A DNA stretch of 64,000 nt, from contig CAVBQS010000035.1 in assembly GCA_963597615.1 (NCBI GenBank), positions 20,858 to 84,857 on the forward strand, in the 5' to 3' direction. Below, in pieces: positions 7,288 to 15,720 of the stretch. The position numbers and the translations under genes are program-made. The notes beneath the pieces were generated by a model that was given only the letters and a program-made list of their open reading frames with translations, made no database searches and had not been told where the DNA came from. The DNA comes from CAKRJP01 sp963597615 (lineage in GTDB: Bacteria; Bacillota; Clostridia; Lachnospirales; Lachnospiraceae). Position 1 is the first letter of the stretch. The number at the start of each line of letters is the position of its first letter.

Positions 7288-8475
7288 CTAGAGATATTTC
7301 TTCAAATCCTCTACCTTATCAAGCTTCTCCCATGGAAGGTCTACATCTGTACGTCCAAAATGTCCATAAGCTGCTGTCTGCTTGTAGATTGGTCTTCTAA
7401 GATCTAACATCTTAATGATTCCAGCTGGACGAAGATCAAAGTTTTCGCGAATTACTTCCACCAGCTTCTCATCGCTAAGAAGCCCGGTCTCAAAGGTATC
7501 TACGAAAATAGAGGTTGGATGTGCCACACCGATGGCGTAAGATAACTGAACCTCACATTTCTTTGCAAGACCTGCTGCCACAATGTTCTTTGCCACATAA
7601 CGAGCTGCATAAGCTGCAGAACGGTCTACCTTTGTGCAGTCCTTTCCAGAAAAGGCACCACCACCGTGACGAGCCATTCCACCGTAGGTATCTACGATAA
7701 TCTTACGTCCGGTAAGTCCACTGTCTCCGTGAGGCCCTCCGATTACGAAACGACCAGTAGGATTAATAAAGAATTTTGTATTCTCATCTACCATTCCCTC
7801 TGGAATTGTGGTATCGAAAATATATTTCTTAACATCCGCATGGATCTGCTCCTGACTTACTTCTGGATCATGCTGGGTAGAAAGTACCACTGCATCCAAA
7901 CGGAAAGGAACACCATTCTCATCATATTCCACTGTTACCTGGGTTTTCCCATCAGGTCTTAAGTAGTCTAGGGTTCCATTCTTTCTTACTTCTGTAAGCT
8001 TTCTAGCAAGCTTGTGAGCCAAAGAGATTGGGTAAGGCATAAGTTCTGGGGTCTCATCAGAAGCATAACCAAACATCATACCCTGATCTCCAGCACCAAT
8101 GGCATCAATATCAGCATCAGACATGGTATTTTCCTTCGCCTCCAAGGCCTTATCTACACCCAGGGCAATATCCTGTGACTGCTCATCGATGGCTGTGATT
8201 ACCCCACAAGTCTCTGCGTCAAATCCATATTTTCCTCTGGTATATCCAATCTCTTTTACGGTTTCCCGTACGATTTTCTGAATATCCACGTAAGCATTGG
8301 TGGTAATCTCTCCCATAACCAATACCATTCCTGTAGTTGTAGCAGTCTCACAAGCTACACGGCTCATAGGGTCCTGCTCTAACAGAGCATCTAAAATCGC
8401 GTCAGAAATCTGATCGCACATTTTGTCCGGATGTCCTTCAGTAACAGACTCTGAAGTAAATAATCTTTTTTCCAT
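7288..8475 (-). CDS. metK: S-adenosylmethionine synthetase
   Basis: A 395-residue enzyme that makes SAM from methionine and ATP. Family marks are FTSESVTEGHPDKMCDQISD near the N-terminus, the ATP/methionine loop GAGDQGMMFGYA, and GGGAFSGKDCTKVDRSAAY. I chose the ATG at 8475 because AAAGGAGG precedes it and MEKRLFTSESV is the standard N-terminus; the frame extends to 8550 only through the leader terminator. A SAM riboswitch and terminator upstream indicate feedback control by its product. Confidence 0.96.
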   Translation of the reverse strand: MEKRLFTSESVTEGHPDKMCDQISDAILDALLEQDPMSRVACETATTTGMVLVMGEITTNAYVDIQKIVRETVKEIGYTRGKYGFDAETCGVITAIDEQSQDIALGVDKALEAKENTMSDADIDAIGAGDQGMMFGYASDETPELMPYPISLAHKLARKLTEVRKNGTLDYLRPDGKTQVTVEYDENGVPFRLDAVVLSTQHDPEVSQEQIHADVKKYIFDTTIPEGMVDENTKFFINPTGRFVIGGPHGDSGLTGRKIIVDTYGGMARHGGGAFSGKDCTKVDRSAAYAARYVAKNIVAAGLAKKCEVQLSYAIGVAHPTSIFVDTFETGLLSDEKLVEVIRENFDLRPAGIIKMLDLRRPIYKQTAAYGHFGRTDVDLPWEKLDKVEDLKKYL

Positions 8476-8502
8476 TGTTGTATCCTCCTTTTGTATATAA
8501 AG

Positions 8503-8533
8503 CAAAAAACAGCCCAATAGACGGACTGTTTTA
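8503..8533 (-). terminator. Riboswitch-controlled leader terminator of metK
   Basis: On the minus strand ACAGTCC pairs with GGGCTGT (one wobble) and TTTTTT follows. It lies between the SAM aptamer and the metK ribosome binding site, the place of the expression platform in a transcription-terminating SAM riboswitch. Confidence 0.8.
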
Positions 8534-8552
8534 TAACTATCATAAATCAATC

Positions 8553-8650
8553 CTCTTATTGTTCGATCACTCGCTCAGGTTGGCACCTTCCCATCTGGGG
8601 GTTGCCGCAGCTTCTTAGATCCTTTGTATCTCCACTGCTCTGAATAAGAG
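8553..8650 (-). promoter_or_regulatory. SAM-I (S-box) riboswitch
   Basis: On the minus strand the closing helix P1 is CTCTTATT (8650-8643) paired with AATAAGAG (8560-8553). Inside are the S-box core pieces CAGTGGAG, GGATC, AAGCTGCGGCAACC, the hairpin CCC-AGAT-GGG, AAGGTGCCAACCTG and GAGCGA. SAM binding is known to favour terminator formation, shutting off metK when SAM is plentiful. Confidence 0.92.
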
Positions 8651-8680
8651 AAAGCTTCTATATATAATTGTATGTAAATG

Positions 8681-9973
8681 TTAGCTGACTTTCAGTTTAA
8701 ATTTCATAATGTCCTTCTCTGTGGACACTTTCTCGATCATACCGCCAAGGCCACGAAGTTTCTCCTCGAAGCGCTCATATCCTCTCTGGATATATACGAT
8801 ATCATCTACGATGGTAATTCCATCGGTAGCCAGTCCTGCAATACACAGGGCTGCTCCTGCACGAAGGTCCGGAGCACTGACTCTGGCCCCTGAAAGCTTC
8901 TCCACTCCTGTAATGGTAGCGGAATTGCCTTCAATCTTTACATTGGCTCCCATACGGGAAAGCTCATCTAAGTATTTAAAACGATTCTCGAAAATACTCT
9001 CTGTAATAACGCTGGTACCCTTGCAAAGTGCCAAGGTTACGCCAATCTGTGGCTGCATATCGGTAGGATAACCAGGATATGGAAGGGTCTTTACATGAGT
9101 GCTGGTAAGATTTCCCTTGGAAACCACTCTTACTGCATCATCAAATTCTTCTACTTCACATCCAATCTCCACAAGCTTTGCAACTGTTGCCTCCAAATGC
9201 TTTGGAATTACATTGAGAACCGTAACATCTCCCTTAGTTGCTGCTGCCGCAAACATAAAGGTTCCTGCCTCGATCTGGTCTGGAATTACTGAATACTCTG
9301 TGCCGTGAAGCTTCTCCACACCACGAATCTTAATAACGTCAGTTCCTGCACCACGGATATTGGCTCCCATGCTGTTAAGGAAGTTGGCTACGTCTACTAC
9401 GTGGGGCTCCTTAGCTACATTCTCAAGAATGGTAAGCCCCTCTGCCATAACCGCTGCCATCATAACATTAATGGTGGCTCCTACTGTAACCACATCAAAG
9501 TAAATATGCTTACCTACCAAGCGATCTGCATCAGCGATAATCTTGCCGTGCTCAATATCCACGTCAGCTCCTAAGGCTCTAAATCCCTTCAAATGCTGAT
9601 CGATGGGACGGCTTCCGATGTTACATCCACCGGGAAGAGCTACTTCTGCATGCTTATACTTGCCAAGCATAGCTCCCAATAAATAATAAGAAGCTCGTAT
9701 CTTCTTAATATAGTCATACTCAATATCTAAATTCTGAATGGTCTTTCCACAAATCTTAACTGTGTGGCGGTCAATGCGACTTACCTGTGCTCCCATTCCT
9801 GCAATGGCATCTAACAAAACATTAATGTCATTAACATCTGGAAGGTTATCGATCATAACAGTCTCATCTGTCATAATCGCTGCTGCCAGCAATCCCAGTG
9901 CTGCATTCTTGGCTCCACCAATTTCAACCTCTCCAACCAGCGGAGTGCCACCTTTTATAATGTACTGATCCAT
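8681..9973 (-). CDS. murA: UDP-N-acetylglucosamine 1-carboxyvinyltransferase
   Basis: A 430-residue EPSP-synthase-fold enzyme that adds enolpyruvate from PEP to UDP-GlcNAc, the first committed step of peptidoglycan synthesis. The start MDQYIIKGGTPLVGEVEIGG and GAKNAALGLLAA (the Lys-Asn catalytic pair) are typical. The PEP-reactive cysteine is in PGGCNIGSRP, so fosfomycin sensitivity is expected. Clostridia often carry two murA paralogues, and I cannot tell which this is. GAGGTAG lies before the ATG. Its stop is only 30 bases from the metK riboswitch. Confidence 0.95.
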   Translation of the reverse strand: MDQYIIKGGTPLVGEVEIGGAKNAALGLLAAAIMTDETVMIDNLPDVNDINVLLDAIAGMGAQVSRIDRHTVKICGKTIQNLDIEYDYIKKIRASYYLLGAMLGKYKHAEVALPGGCNIGSRPIDQHLKGFRALGADVDIEHGKIIADADRLVGKHIYFDVVTVGATINVMMAAVMAEGLTILENVAKEPHVVDVANFLNSMGANIRGAGTDVIKIRGVEKLHGTEYSVIPDQIEAGTFMFAAAATKGDVTVLNVIPKHLEATVAKLVEIGCEVEEFDDAVRVVSKGNLTSTHVKTLPYPGYPTDMQPQIGVTLALCKGTSVITESIFENRFKYLDELSRMGANVKIEGNSATITGVEKLSGARVSAPDLRAGAALCIAGLATDGITIVDDIVYIQRGYERFEEKLRGLGGMIEKVSTEKDIMKFKLKVS

Positions 9974-10041
9974 AATCTACCTCGTAACTATTAGTTATAC
10001 TATACCCTCTTATTGGCTCCCTTACGGTTTGCGCACCTAAT

Positions 10042-10069
10042 ATTATACCACAAAAATAAGTCTTGTAAA
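10042..10069 (-). promoter_or_regulatory. murA promoter
   Basis: On the minus strand TTTACA (10069-10064), a 16-base spacer and TATAAT (10047-10042). It sits in the 176-base gap between aroK and murA and shows that murA need not depend on the upstream operon. Confidence 0.6.
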
Positions 10070-10149
10070 TTTTTTTTACAATCCCGTAAGATTTTTGTAA
10101 CATTTTCACGAAGATATACCTAGTAATTTTATAGGTTATGAATTTTTCC

Positions 10150-10650
10150 CTACAGCTTTTCCAAGGTATTCAGCACTTTTTCTATGGTTTCCTCAATTTC
10201 CAATCCATCTTCACACACGGTAACCTGTGCATATTTTTCAAAGAGCTTCACTCTTTCATCATATAGATCCTTTAAAGTCTGGCCATCTCTTAGCACCACG
10301 CCTCTCTTCTTTGCATTCTTGAGTCTTCGGCTGATGGTGTTATAAGATGCCTGTAAATAGACGATGGTTCCTATTTCCTGATAGTGTTTCATGGCATTCT
10401 CGCAATATACCACGCTTCCTCCCGGGGAAATCACTGCCTGGGACACATTAACTCCTGCATTGACCCGGTCCTCTACTTCTAAGAATCCATCAATTCCCTT
10501 CTCTGCAATAATCTCTCTTAACAGCTTTCCTTCCTGCTCCTGGATTAAGAGGTCTGCATCTATAAATTTATAACCCAATCGTTTCGCCACTACCACTCCA
10601 ACGGTGCTTTTTCCTACTGCCGGCATGCCGATTAAAATAATATTCTTCAT
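10150..10650 (-). CDS. aroK: Shikimate kinase family protein
   Basis: A 166-residue P-loop kinase that phosphorylates shikimate in aromatic amino acid synthesis. The Walker A motif is GMPAVGKST near residue 8, the shikimate-binding Asp is in FIDADLLIQ, Arg is in EVEDR, and the GG pair is in ISPGGSVVY. Length and order match the family. AAGGAG precedes the ATG. It starts 39 bases after the last gene of the injection-system operon with no terminator between them, so read-through is possible. No other aromatic-pathway gene is near. Confidence 0.85.
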   Translation of the reverse strand: MKNIILIGMPAVGKSTVGVVVAKRLGYKFIDADLLIQEQEGKLLREIIAEKGIDGFLEVEDRVNAGVNVSQAVISPGGSVVYCENAMKHYQEIGTIVYLQASYNTISRRLKNAKKRGVVLRDGQTLKDLYDERVKLFEKYAQVTVCEDGLEIEETIEKVLNTLEKL

Positions 10651-10689
10651 CTTGTATAACTCCTTCTTGGCTTAAATATCTCTTCCAAG

Positions 10690-10968
10690 TTAACTTTCTG
10701 CCACGTAACGGCCCATAAATATACGTCCCTTTTGCATTGGAATTTCAAATTCCCTGAAGCTTTGTTTCACATTATTGGCAAGGGCAGTTAATGAAAGGCC
10801 GGATATCTCCTGGGCATTTGTTTCCTCCATCAGCATCTGGCGAAAACTCTTTTTTTGCTCTTCTTCCTCATAGAAAAAAGCCTTATCTTCCTTGGTATCA
10901 TATTCCTGCTTTCCGGTCTCCAATACAAAACTTTTCCTTTGTATCATCAAATCCATTTCGTCATCCAT
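10690..10968 (-). CDS. Unknown small acidic protein at the end of the CIS operon
   Basis: A 92-residue protein with no recognised domain. It is rich in Glu, Lys and Gln, with an acidic patch (FYEEEEQKKSF) and a more ordered C-terminal part (GLSLTALANNVKQSFREF). No signal peptide or membrane segment is seen. GGGAGG stands 7 bases before the ATG. It follows the acetyltransferase gene by 48 bases on the same strand and is probably the last gene of the contractile injection operon. A role in that system is only inferred from position. Confidence 0.65.
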   Translation of the reverse strand: MDDEMDLMIQRKSFVLETGKQEYDTKEDKAFFYEEEEQKKSFRQMLMEETNAQEISGLSLTALANNVKQSFREFEIPMQKGRIFMGRYVAES

Positions 10969-11016
10969 GAAGTATCCTCCCTTCTTGTCTATATCAAATT
11001 CTTTGCAAAATCAATT

Positions 11017-11856
11017 CTATAAAATCTTTTCAAGCCGCCGTACCTGGTAGCTCTCCCTTGGGGGGCCAAAAAGTTTCTCATAGGCCTCTGCCTGATTTTT
11101 CTTCTCTACATAAAAATATACCTTGGCCTTGTAATTTTTGGTACTCCCCAAAATATCTACTGCCCTGGCAAGCATTACCAAGAGAATACTTCTGTTCTTT
11201 AAATGGGAACTGATATAGAGAGCATGAATGGACAGATCTTCCTCCCCATTGTCCCGAATCATAACACCTGCTGCCAGATGTCCCTGCACAGGGTAGAAAA
11301 GGCTCTTATCCCAATCTGCTTCTCTTCGAATAATATCCTTAATCTTTCCAGGAAGATTCCTATCCTCGTGGAGCATATAGGAAATCTGTCTCCGGTCCAG
11401 GTTATGGAAAGAAAATTCTTTTCCTGTAAATCGTTGAACCTGGGGATTTTCTTCAATGGCAGACAAATCATACTGAAAAATCTGCCAGTCTAAATCCACC
11501 GGTAAATATCCAATCTCCGACAAGAACCTGCTCCAGCCCTCAAGGTTTTCGCCCCTGGCTGTAAGATTAAAGCACATCCGCCTTAATCCCTTTTGCATAA
11601 ATAAGTCCTCTGCATAGAGAATCAGACCCGTGGCATAGCCCTGATTTCTGTTGTCAGGATTGGTATAAATGTAGAGGCACTCTCCGTTATTTTCCGAAAA
11701 CTCATCAAAGGCAAAAACTCCTATGCATACCAGAATCTCGTTCTGGGCTCCTCCAATAACACAGGCATTTCCATCTTTTAATTTTTTTTGGATGTCTTCA
11801 GGCAGAAAATCTGAAAGCTCCTCTGTCTGGGATTTATTTAGCATTATGTATTCCAT
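11017..11856 (-). CDS. GNAT-family N-acetyltransferase
   Basis: A 279-residue protein. The N-terminal GNAT domain (about 45-130) has the acetyl-CoA loop pattern NPDNRNQGYATGLILYAEDLF. The second half (about 135-279) looks like a degenerate GNAT-like repeat (IHALYISSHLKNRSILLVML) and may be catalytically silent. AGGAGC lies in the end of the AAA+ gene and the start is 13 bases past its stop, so the two are co-translated. What it acetylates is unknown; a CIS component or the ATPase is a possibility from position alone. Confidence 0.8.
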   Translation of the reverse strand: MEYIMLNKSQTEELSDFLPEDIQKKLKDGNACVIGGAQNEILVCIGVFAFDEFSENNGECLYIYTNPDNRNQGYATGLILYAEDLFMQKGLRRMCFNLTARGENLEGWSRFLSEIGYLPVDLDWQIFQYDLSAIEENPQVQRFTGKEFSFHNLDRRQISYMLHEDRNLPGKIKDIIRREADWDKSLFYPVQGHLAAGVMIRDNGEEDLSIHALYISSHLKNRSILLVMLARAVDILGSTKNYKAKVYFYVEKKNQAEAYEKLFGPPRESYQVRRLEKIL

Positions 11857-11869
11857 AGGCTTTATGCTC

Positions 11870-14230
11870 CTATAACCACTCGTCTTCTTGCTCTCCTAAG
11901 CCTACCATATAAGCGTAAGGTTCGAAGTCTGCCTTGGTAAATACTTTTCCTGTCTTTACGAACTCATACTTAATAGCCTGAAGATAATGTCTCATATATA
12001 CCTTATCTCCCTCTCCATCCGCAGCTGCCAAAAAGGCTGCATTTAAGATACAGTTCTTAATATTACCACCTACGAACTCGAAACGTTCTGCTAGGAACCT
12101 TATGTCCACATCGTCTCCCATTGGAGTTCCCTTTGGAATAGTAGTTCTCCACAGCATCTCACGGGTATCAGGATCCGGGAACTGAAATTCTACGATGTAT
12201 TTCATACGTCTAAAGAAGGCCGGGTCAATGTTGTGCTTGTAGTTGGTAGCCAGTACAGATACGCCGTCGTAGGCCTCTACCTCCTGCAAAAGGAGGGCTG
12301 TTTTGTTGTTGTTGGATGCCTGGTTACTTCCTCCATCGTCGGAACGCTTTGCAAACAAGGTATCACACTCATCGAAGAAAAGAACTACGTTACACTTTTT
12401 AGCCTCCCTGAAAATCATGGAAATAGATTTCTCAGTTTCACCTACGTACTTATCAATAACCTTTGATAAGTCTACTCGGTAAAGCTCCAGATTCAGCTCA
12501 TGGGCAATAACCTGGGCACACATGGACTTACCGGTACCAGGGGCTCCGAACAAAAGAATAGAAAGTCCACGGCCATATGGATATTTCTTGGTATAATTCC
12601 AGTTATCGTAAACTCGTTTCTTAAAGTTCATCTGGTCAATGGCATGCTGGAGGGTCTCCCTCTGATTCTGGTTCATTACGATATCTTCAAAACCGAAATT
12701 TGCCTTAACCTTAGTAGCCTTCTGGGTCAGCTCCGAACTCATCTGATTGTTGCAGCCCTCAAAAAGCTTGGCTCTGGAAATCAAGATCTCATGATTCATA
12801 ATAGAGAAACTCTTGGCCTGATAGAGGGCAGATTTAATCTTACCTGGGGTAAAGAGGAATTTGGTGGCCATCTCAAGGAGGTCAACTTCCTCCGCCAGGG
12901 AATAATCCTGGGCAAAATATCTCCAACACTCCTCCCTCTCCTGGGTGGTTGGAGTTGGAAGCTCAAGCTCCGTAAAATCAAGATCGGTAACGGATTTTAG
13001 AGGAAGCTTCTCCCTACTCATAAGGAAAATCAAAATATCATATTCCCGAAGCTTTGAAACAGCCAGATCCATGTATCCGATATATTTTTCTTTTTCGTCC
13101 TCACGGAAATCCAGCTCACTCAAGCAGCAACAGGAGTCTGTGAAAATACACTCTCTATTGACAGCCCAAAGAGCCTTCTCAACAAAGCTGTAATCATAGA
13201 TGAATAATTTTTTACAGTTAATGGTAATGGCATTGATGCCCTTGTCTTTACAGAACTGACGAATAAAGAATCTTCGTCCACTTCCCTCGTCTCCCATCCA
13301 GCTGAAAATACGAACCCCCTGTTCATAGGAAATGTTCATAGCCTCCAGCTGTGTGGTATTGGCCATAATAGGATTTAATTCCTTGCCGTCTGTCAGCATC
13401 TGGAAAAATCGACTGTAATTGCTGTCCAGTCGCAAGGGATTATTACCGAATAAGAAATCGATTAATCGCTTATCCGGTGTCAAAATGGTGGAAAAGGGCA
13501 TGTTGGTGTTGATTCTAAGGTCCATAATAGGTTGGAGCTTTTCCAAACACACAGACATCTCTCCATAAGCTGTGGTAATAGAGAAGTCCTTACCGAAATA
13601 TAACCGTCCCGTAGATTCAATCGTAGGGGCGGTGAAATTACCATTTTCATTTACAATCTGATAAACCGATGCGTAACTAGTCTGTGTAGAAGAAAGGATG
13701 GCACTTGCCAGAGCAAAGGTGGTAAAGTGGCCAAAACCTAATTTTTTACAGAGGCTATAGAATGGAAGATTCAAAGAATCCACATCTGTTACAGCGATTC
13801 TGGAATCAATAAAGTCCATCATCTCCTCGATTGGGATCTTTAAGGCCGCTCTTCGCTGTTCCTCCTCTGCGTCCTCCTCGTCCTCTTCCTCCTCATCATC
13901 CATGCTGAAGGCGTAAAGAAGATCATTGAGTTCTCGCTCAATGTCCGGAATATTTTCTTCCTCCTGGTCTGTCCCATTATCCTCTTCATCTTCCGTGCCA
14001 TCATGCATAAATTGCATCATTCGATCATTACAAAGATCATGGGCAATCTCAATATCAGGGTACATTACATTCTTGTAATTTCCCTGACCTGCATCATACT
14101 TACTCATCAGGCCTTCAATGTAGTCGGACAATCGAAAGTTTACGCAGGCGAAAATATAATCCATATATTCATCATAACTCTCAAATGGCTTATCTCTCAG
14201 TTCTTCCCGAAACTTTCTGTTGTAATTCAT
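11870..14230 (-). CDS. AAA+ ATPase of the contractile injection system
   Basis: A 786-residue protein. Residues 78-125 are extremely acidic. A first AAA-like region near 310-400 has a degenerate P-loop (GDEGSGRRFF). The intact second AAA+ module has Walker A GAPGTGKSM near 560, Walker B VVLFFDECDTLF near 615, and sensor/arginine-finger elements (LLATNYKHNIDPAFFRRM-like region). AAA+ ATPases such as Afp15/Pvc15 are a standard part of extracellular CIS loci and help assemble or remodel the sheath or tape measure. AAGGGA precedes the ATG. It closes the run of tail genes and is followed by the GNAT gene. Confidence 0.85.
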   Translation of the reverse strand: MNYNRKFREELRDKPFESYDEYMDYIFACVNFRLSDYIEGLMSKYDAGQGNYKNVMYPDIEIAHDLCNDRMMQFMHDGTEDEEDNGTDQEEENIPDIERELNDLLYAFSMDDEEEEDEEDAEEEQRRAALKIPIEEMMDFIDSRIAVTDVDSLNLPFYSLCKKLGFGHFTTFALASAILSSTQTSYASVYQIVNENGNFTAPTIESTGRLYFGKDFSITTAYGEMSVCLEKLQPIMDLRINTNMPFSTILTPDKRLIDFLFGNNPLRLDSNYSRFFQMLTDGKELNPIMANTTQLEAMNISYEQGVRIFSWMGDEGSGRRFFIRQFCKDKGINAITINCKKLFIYDYSFVEKALWAVNRECIFTDSCCCLSELDFREDEKEKYIGYMDLAVSKLREYDILIFLMSREKLPLKSVTDLDFTELELPTPTTQEREECWRYFAQDYSLAEEVDLLEMATKFLFTPGKIKSALYQAKSFSIMNHEILISRAKLFEGCNNQMSSELTQKATKVKANFGFEDIVMNQNQRETLQHAIDQMNFKKRVYDNWNYTKKYPYGRGLSILLFGAPGTGKSMCAQVIAHELNLELYRVDLSKVIDKYVGETEKSISMIFREAKKCNVVLFFDECDTLFAKRSDDGGSNQASNNNKTALLLQEVEAYDGVSVLATNYKHNIDPAFFRRMKYIVEFQFPDPDTREMLWRTTIPKGTPMGDDVDIRFLAERFEFVGGNIKNCILNAAFLAAADGEGDKVYMRHYLQAIKYEFVKTGKVFTKADFEPYAYMVGLGEQEDEWL

Positions 14231-14275
14231 TAAGTCTTTCCCTTCTTAATTTACCCTTTTAACCTACCATCGGTT

Positions 14276-14704
14276 CTACCAGGAACATTTCATATAGAGG
14301 CAGTTTTTATGGTTCTCATAAGTGTACTTTAATTCATCTGCCATCTGCTTTACCATAAAGATTCCCAGGCCTCCGATTTCCCGCTCAGAAAGAGGGGCGC
14401 TCACATCGGGATCCGCCTTCTCTAAGGGGTCATAGGCAATGCCTTCGTCTTTAAATACTACTTCTATCTTATTGTCTCCCACTTCTTCTTCGATATTCAC
14501 CAATCCATCTTGTTCCGGATAGGCATAACTTGCAATGTTTATAAAAACCTCCTCGGCACAAATTCGGATTAATTCGATCTTATCCTGGGGGCAATTTCCA
14601 TCTGCAAGGTCTCTGGTTATCACGTCTAGCAGTGGTTCTAAAAGAGATTTTTGAGCCTCAATCTCGAGACTTCTCTTGGTCTTTACAACCCACTTTCTCT
14701 CCAT
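14276..14704 (-). CDS. RsbW/SpoIIAB-like serine kinase
   Basis: A 142-residue HATPase_c_2 protein. It shows the N-box AEEVFINIASYAY, G1 box DEGIAYDP and G2 box GGLGIFMVKQMAD, the arrangement of anti-sigma kinases such as RsbW and SpoIIAB. These bind a target protein and phosphorylate a STAS antagonist on serine. A STAS gene lies 680 bases upstream in the same operon and a SpoIIE-type phosphatase opens the locus. Its start overlaps the FtsE-like gene by 22 bases. No sigma factor is encoded here, so its partner may be a CIS protein or the FtsE-like ATPase (inference). Confidence 0.85.
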   Translation of the reverse strand: MERKWVVKTKRSLEIEAQKSLLEPLLDVITRDLADGNCPQDKIELIRICAEEVFINIASYAYPEQDGLVNIEEEVGDNKIEVVFKDEGIAYDPLEKADPDVSAPLSEREIGGLGIFMVKQMADELKYTYENHKNCLYMKCSW

Positions 14705-15372
14705 AACATATCTCCTTCGACTATTTTACCCTCTTCTATTATTAAGTTTCGATGATGCAAGTCCTTGATGGCATCTGCGTCATGGGTTGCTATCAAAACT
14801 GTTACTCCAAGAGTTTTGTTAATACGTTCCAATAAAAGCATGATCTCTCTTGCGTTAGTAGGATCTAGGTTTCCGGTAGGCTCATCTGCAATAATCACAT
14901 AAGGATTATTTACAATGGCTCTGGCGATTCCTACTCTCTGCTGCTCTCCACCGGATAATTGCTGGGGATATCTTCTGTGTTTATCCTCCAGACCTACCAT
15001 GCGAAGTGCCATAGCTACCTGATGGCGTACTTCCCTGTCAGGGGCTCCTGCTACAATCTTTGCCAAGGCAATATTCTCATATACAGTACGGTCCTGAATC
15101 AGCTTATAGTCCTGAAATACAATTCCAAGCCTTCTTCTGTAGGCCGGAATCCTTTTTGCACTGATTTTGCTAATATCTGTTCCATTTACCCGGATCAGTC
15201 CCTGATCCGCTTGGATTTCCTTAAGCAAAAGCCTTAATACTGTGGTTTTTCCAGCTCCACTGACTCCCGTTAGAAAGCACATCTCCCTAGGACGAATATG
15301 AAAAGTTGCATTCTTTAATACCGGCTCTTCATCCTCTTTATATGCCTTCGTCACTTTCTCAAAATAAATCAT
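14683..15372 (-). CDS. FtsE-like ABC ATPase without a partner FtsX
   Basis: A 229-residue ABC ATPase closest in layout to FtsE/LolD. It has Walker A GVSGAGKTT, Q-loop FQDYKLI, signature LSGGEQQRVGIARAI, Walker B VIIADEPTGNLD and H-loop ATHDA, so it should be active. FtsE normally pairs with the membrane protein FtsX to switch on peptidoglycan hydrolases, and the two genes overlap; here no FtsX or other permease follows. Instead the gene is fused by a 22-base overlap to the RsbW-like kinase and preceded by the STAS gene. A job in opening the wall for the injection device is an attractive guess, not shown. Confidence 0.85.
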   Translation of the reverse strand: MIYFEKVTKAYKEDEEPVLKNATFHIRPREMCFLTGVSGAGKTTVLRLLLKEIQADQGLIRVNGTDISKISAKRIPAYRRRLGIVFQDYKLIQDRTVYENIALAKIVAGAPDREVRHQVAMALRMVGLEDKHRRYPQQLSGGEQQRVGIARAIVNNPYVIIADEPTGNLDPTNAREIMLLLERINKTLGVTVLIATHDADAIKDLHHRNLIIEEGKIVEGDMLWRESGL

Positions 15373-15384
15373 ACTTTAACTTTT

Positions 15385-15684
15385 CTACTCCACTGTAAGA
15401 ATCGAACTAAATCCTGACATATCCAGGACATTTTTCACCACATCTCCCACGTTGGTAAGCTTCATGCTTCCCCTCTTGGAGGTTGCTGTCTTCTGGCCAA
15501 TTAACAAGGCTCTAAGGCCTGCACTGGAAATTGCCGGAACATTTAAAAAATCTATCACTACGTCATTTTTCTTTTGAAAGGCATTCAATATAGCCTGCTG
15601 GAACTGTGGGCTTGTGTTAGTATCCACCCGCCCTTCCACCATGAGGCGAATATGGGTGCCGCAATCTGTTGAAATGATATTCAT
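15385..15684 (-). CDS. STAS-domain anti-anti-sigma-type antagonist
   Basis: A 99-residue single STAS domain of the SpoIIAA/RsbV type. The phospho-serine loop reads VPAISSAGLRALL; Ser54 aligns with SpoIIAA Ser58, and so can be a target for the RsbW-like kinase. In known systems the unphosphorylated form binds the kinase and frees its partner; a PP2C phosphatase resets it. The gene sits between the gpI-like tail gene and the FtsE-like gene with short gaps, in the same operon. GGGAGA precedes the ATG. Confidence 0.87.
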   Translation of the reverse strand: MNIISTDCGTHIRLMVEGRVDTNTSPQFQQAILNAFQKKNDVVIDFLNVPAISSAGLRALLIGQKTATSKRGSMKLTNVGDVVKNVLDMSGFSSILTVE

Positions 15685-15720
15685 CCTGTCATTCTCCCTT
15701 TTTAAATATTTATAGTCTGT

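Noticed and set aside
12500..13000. 166-residue plus-strand frame
   Set aside because: Antisense to the AAA+ ATPase with no supporting signal.
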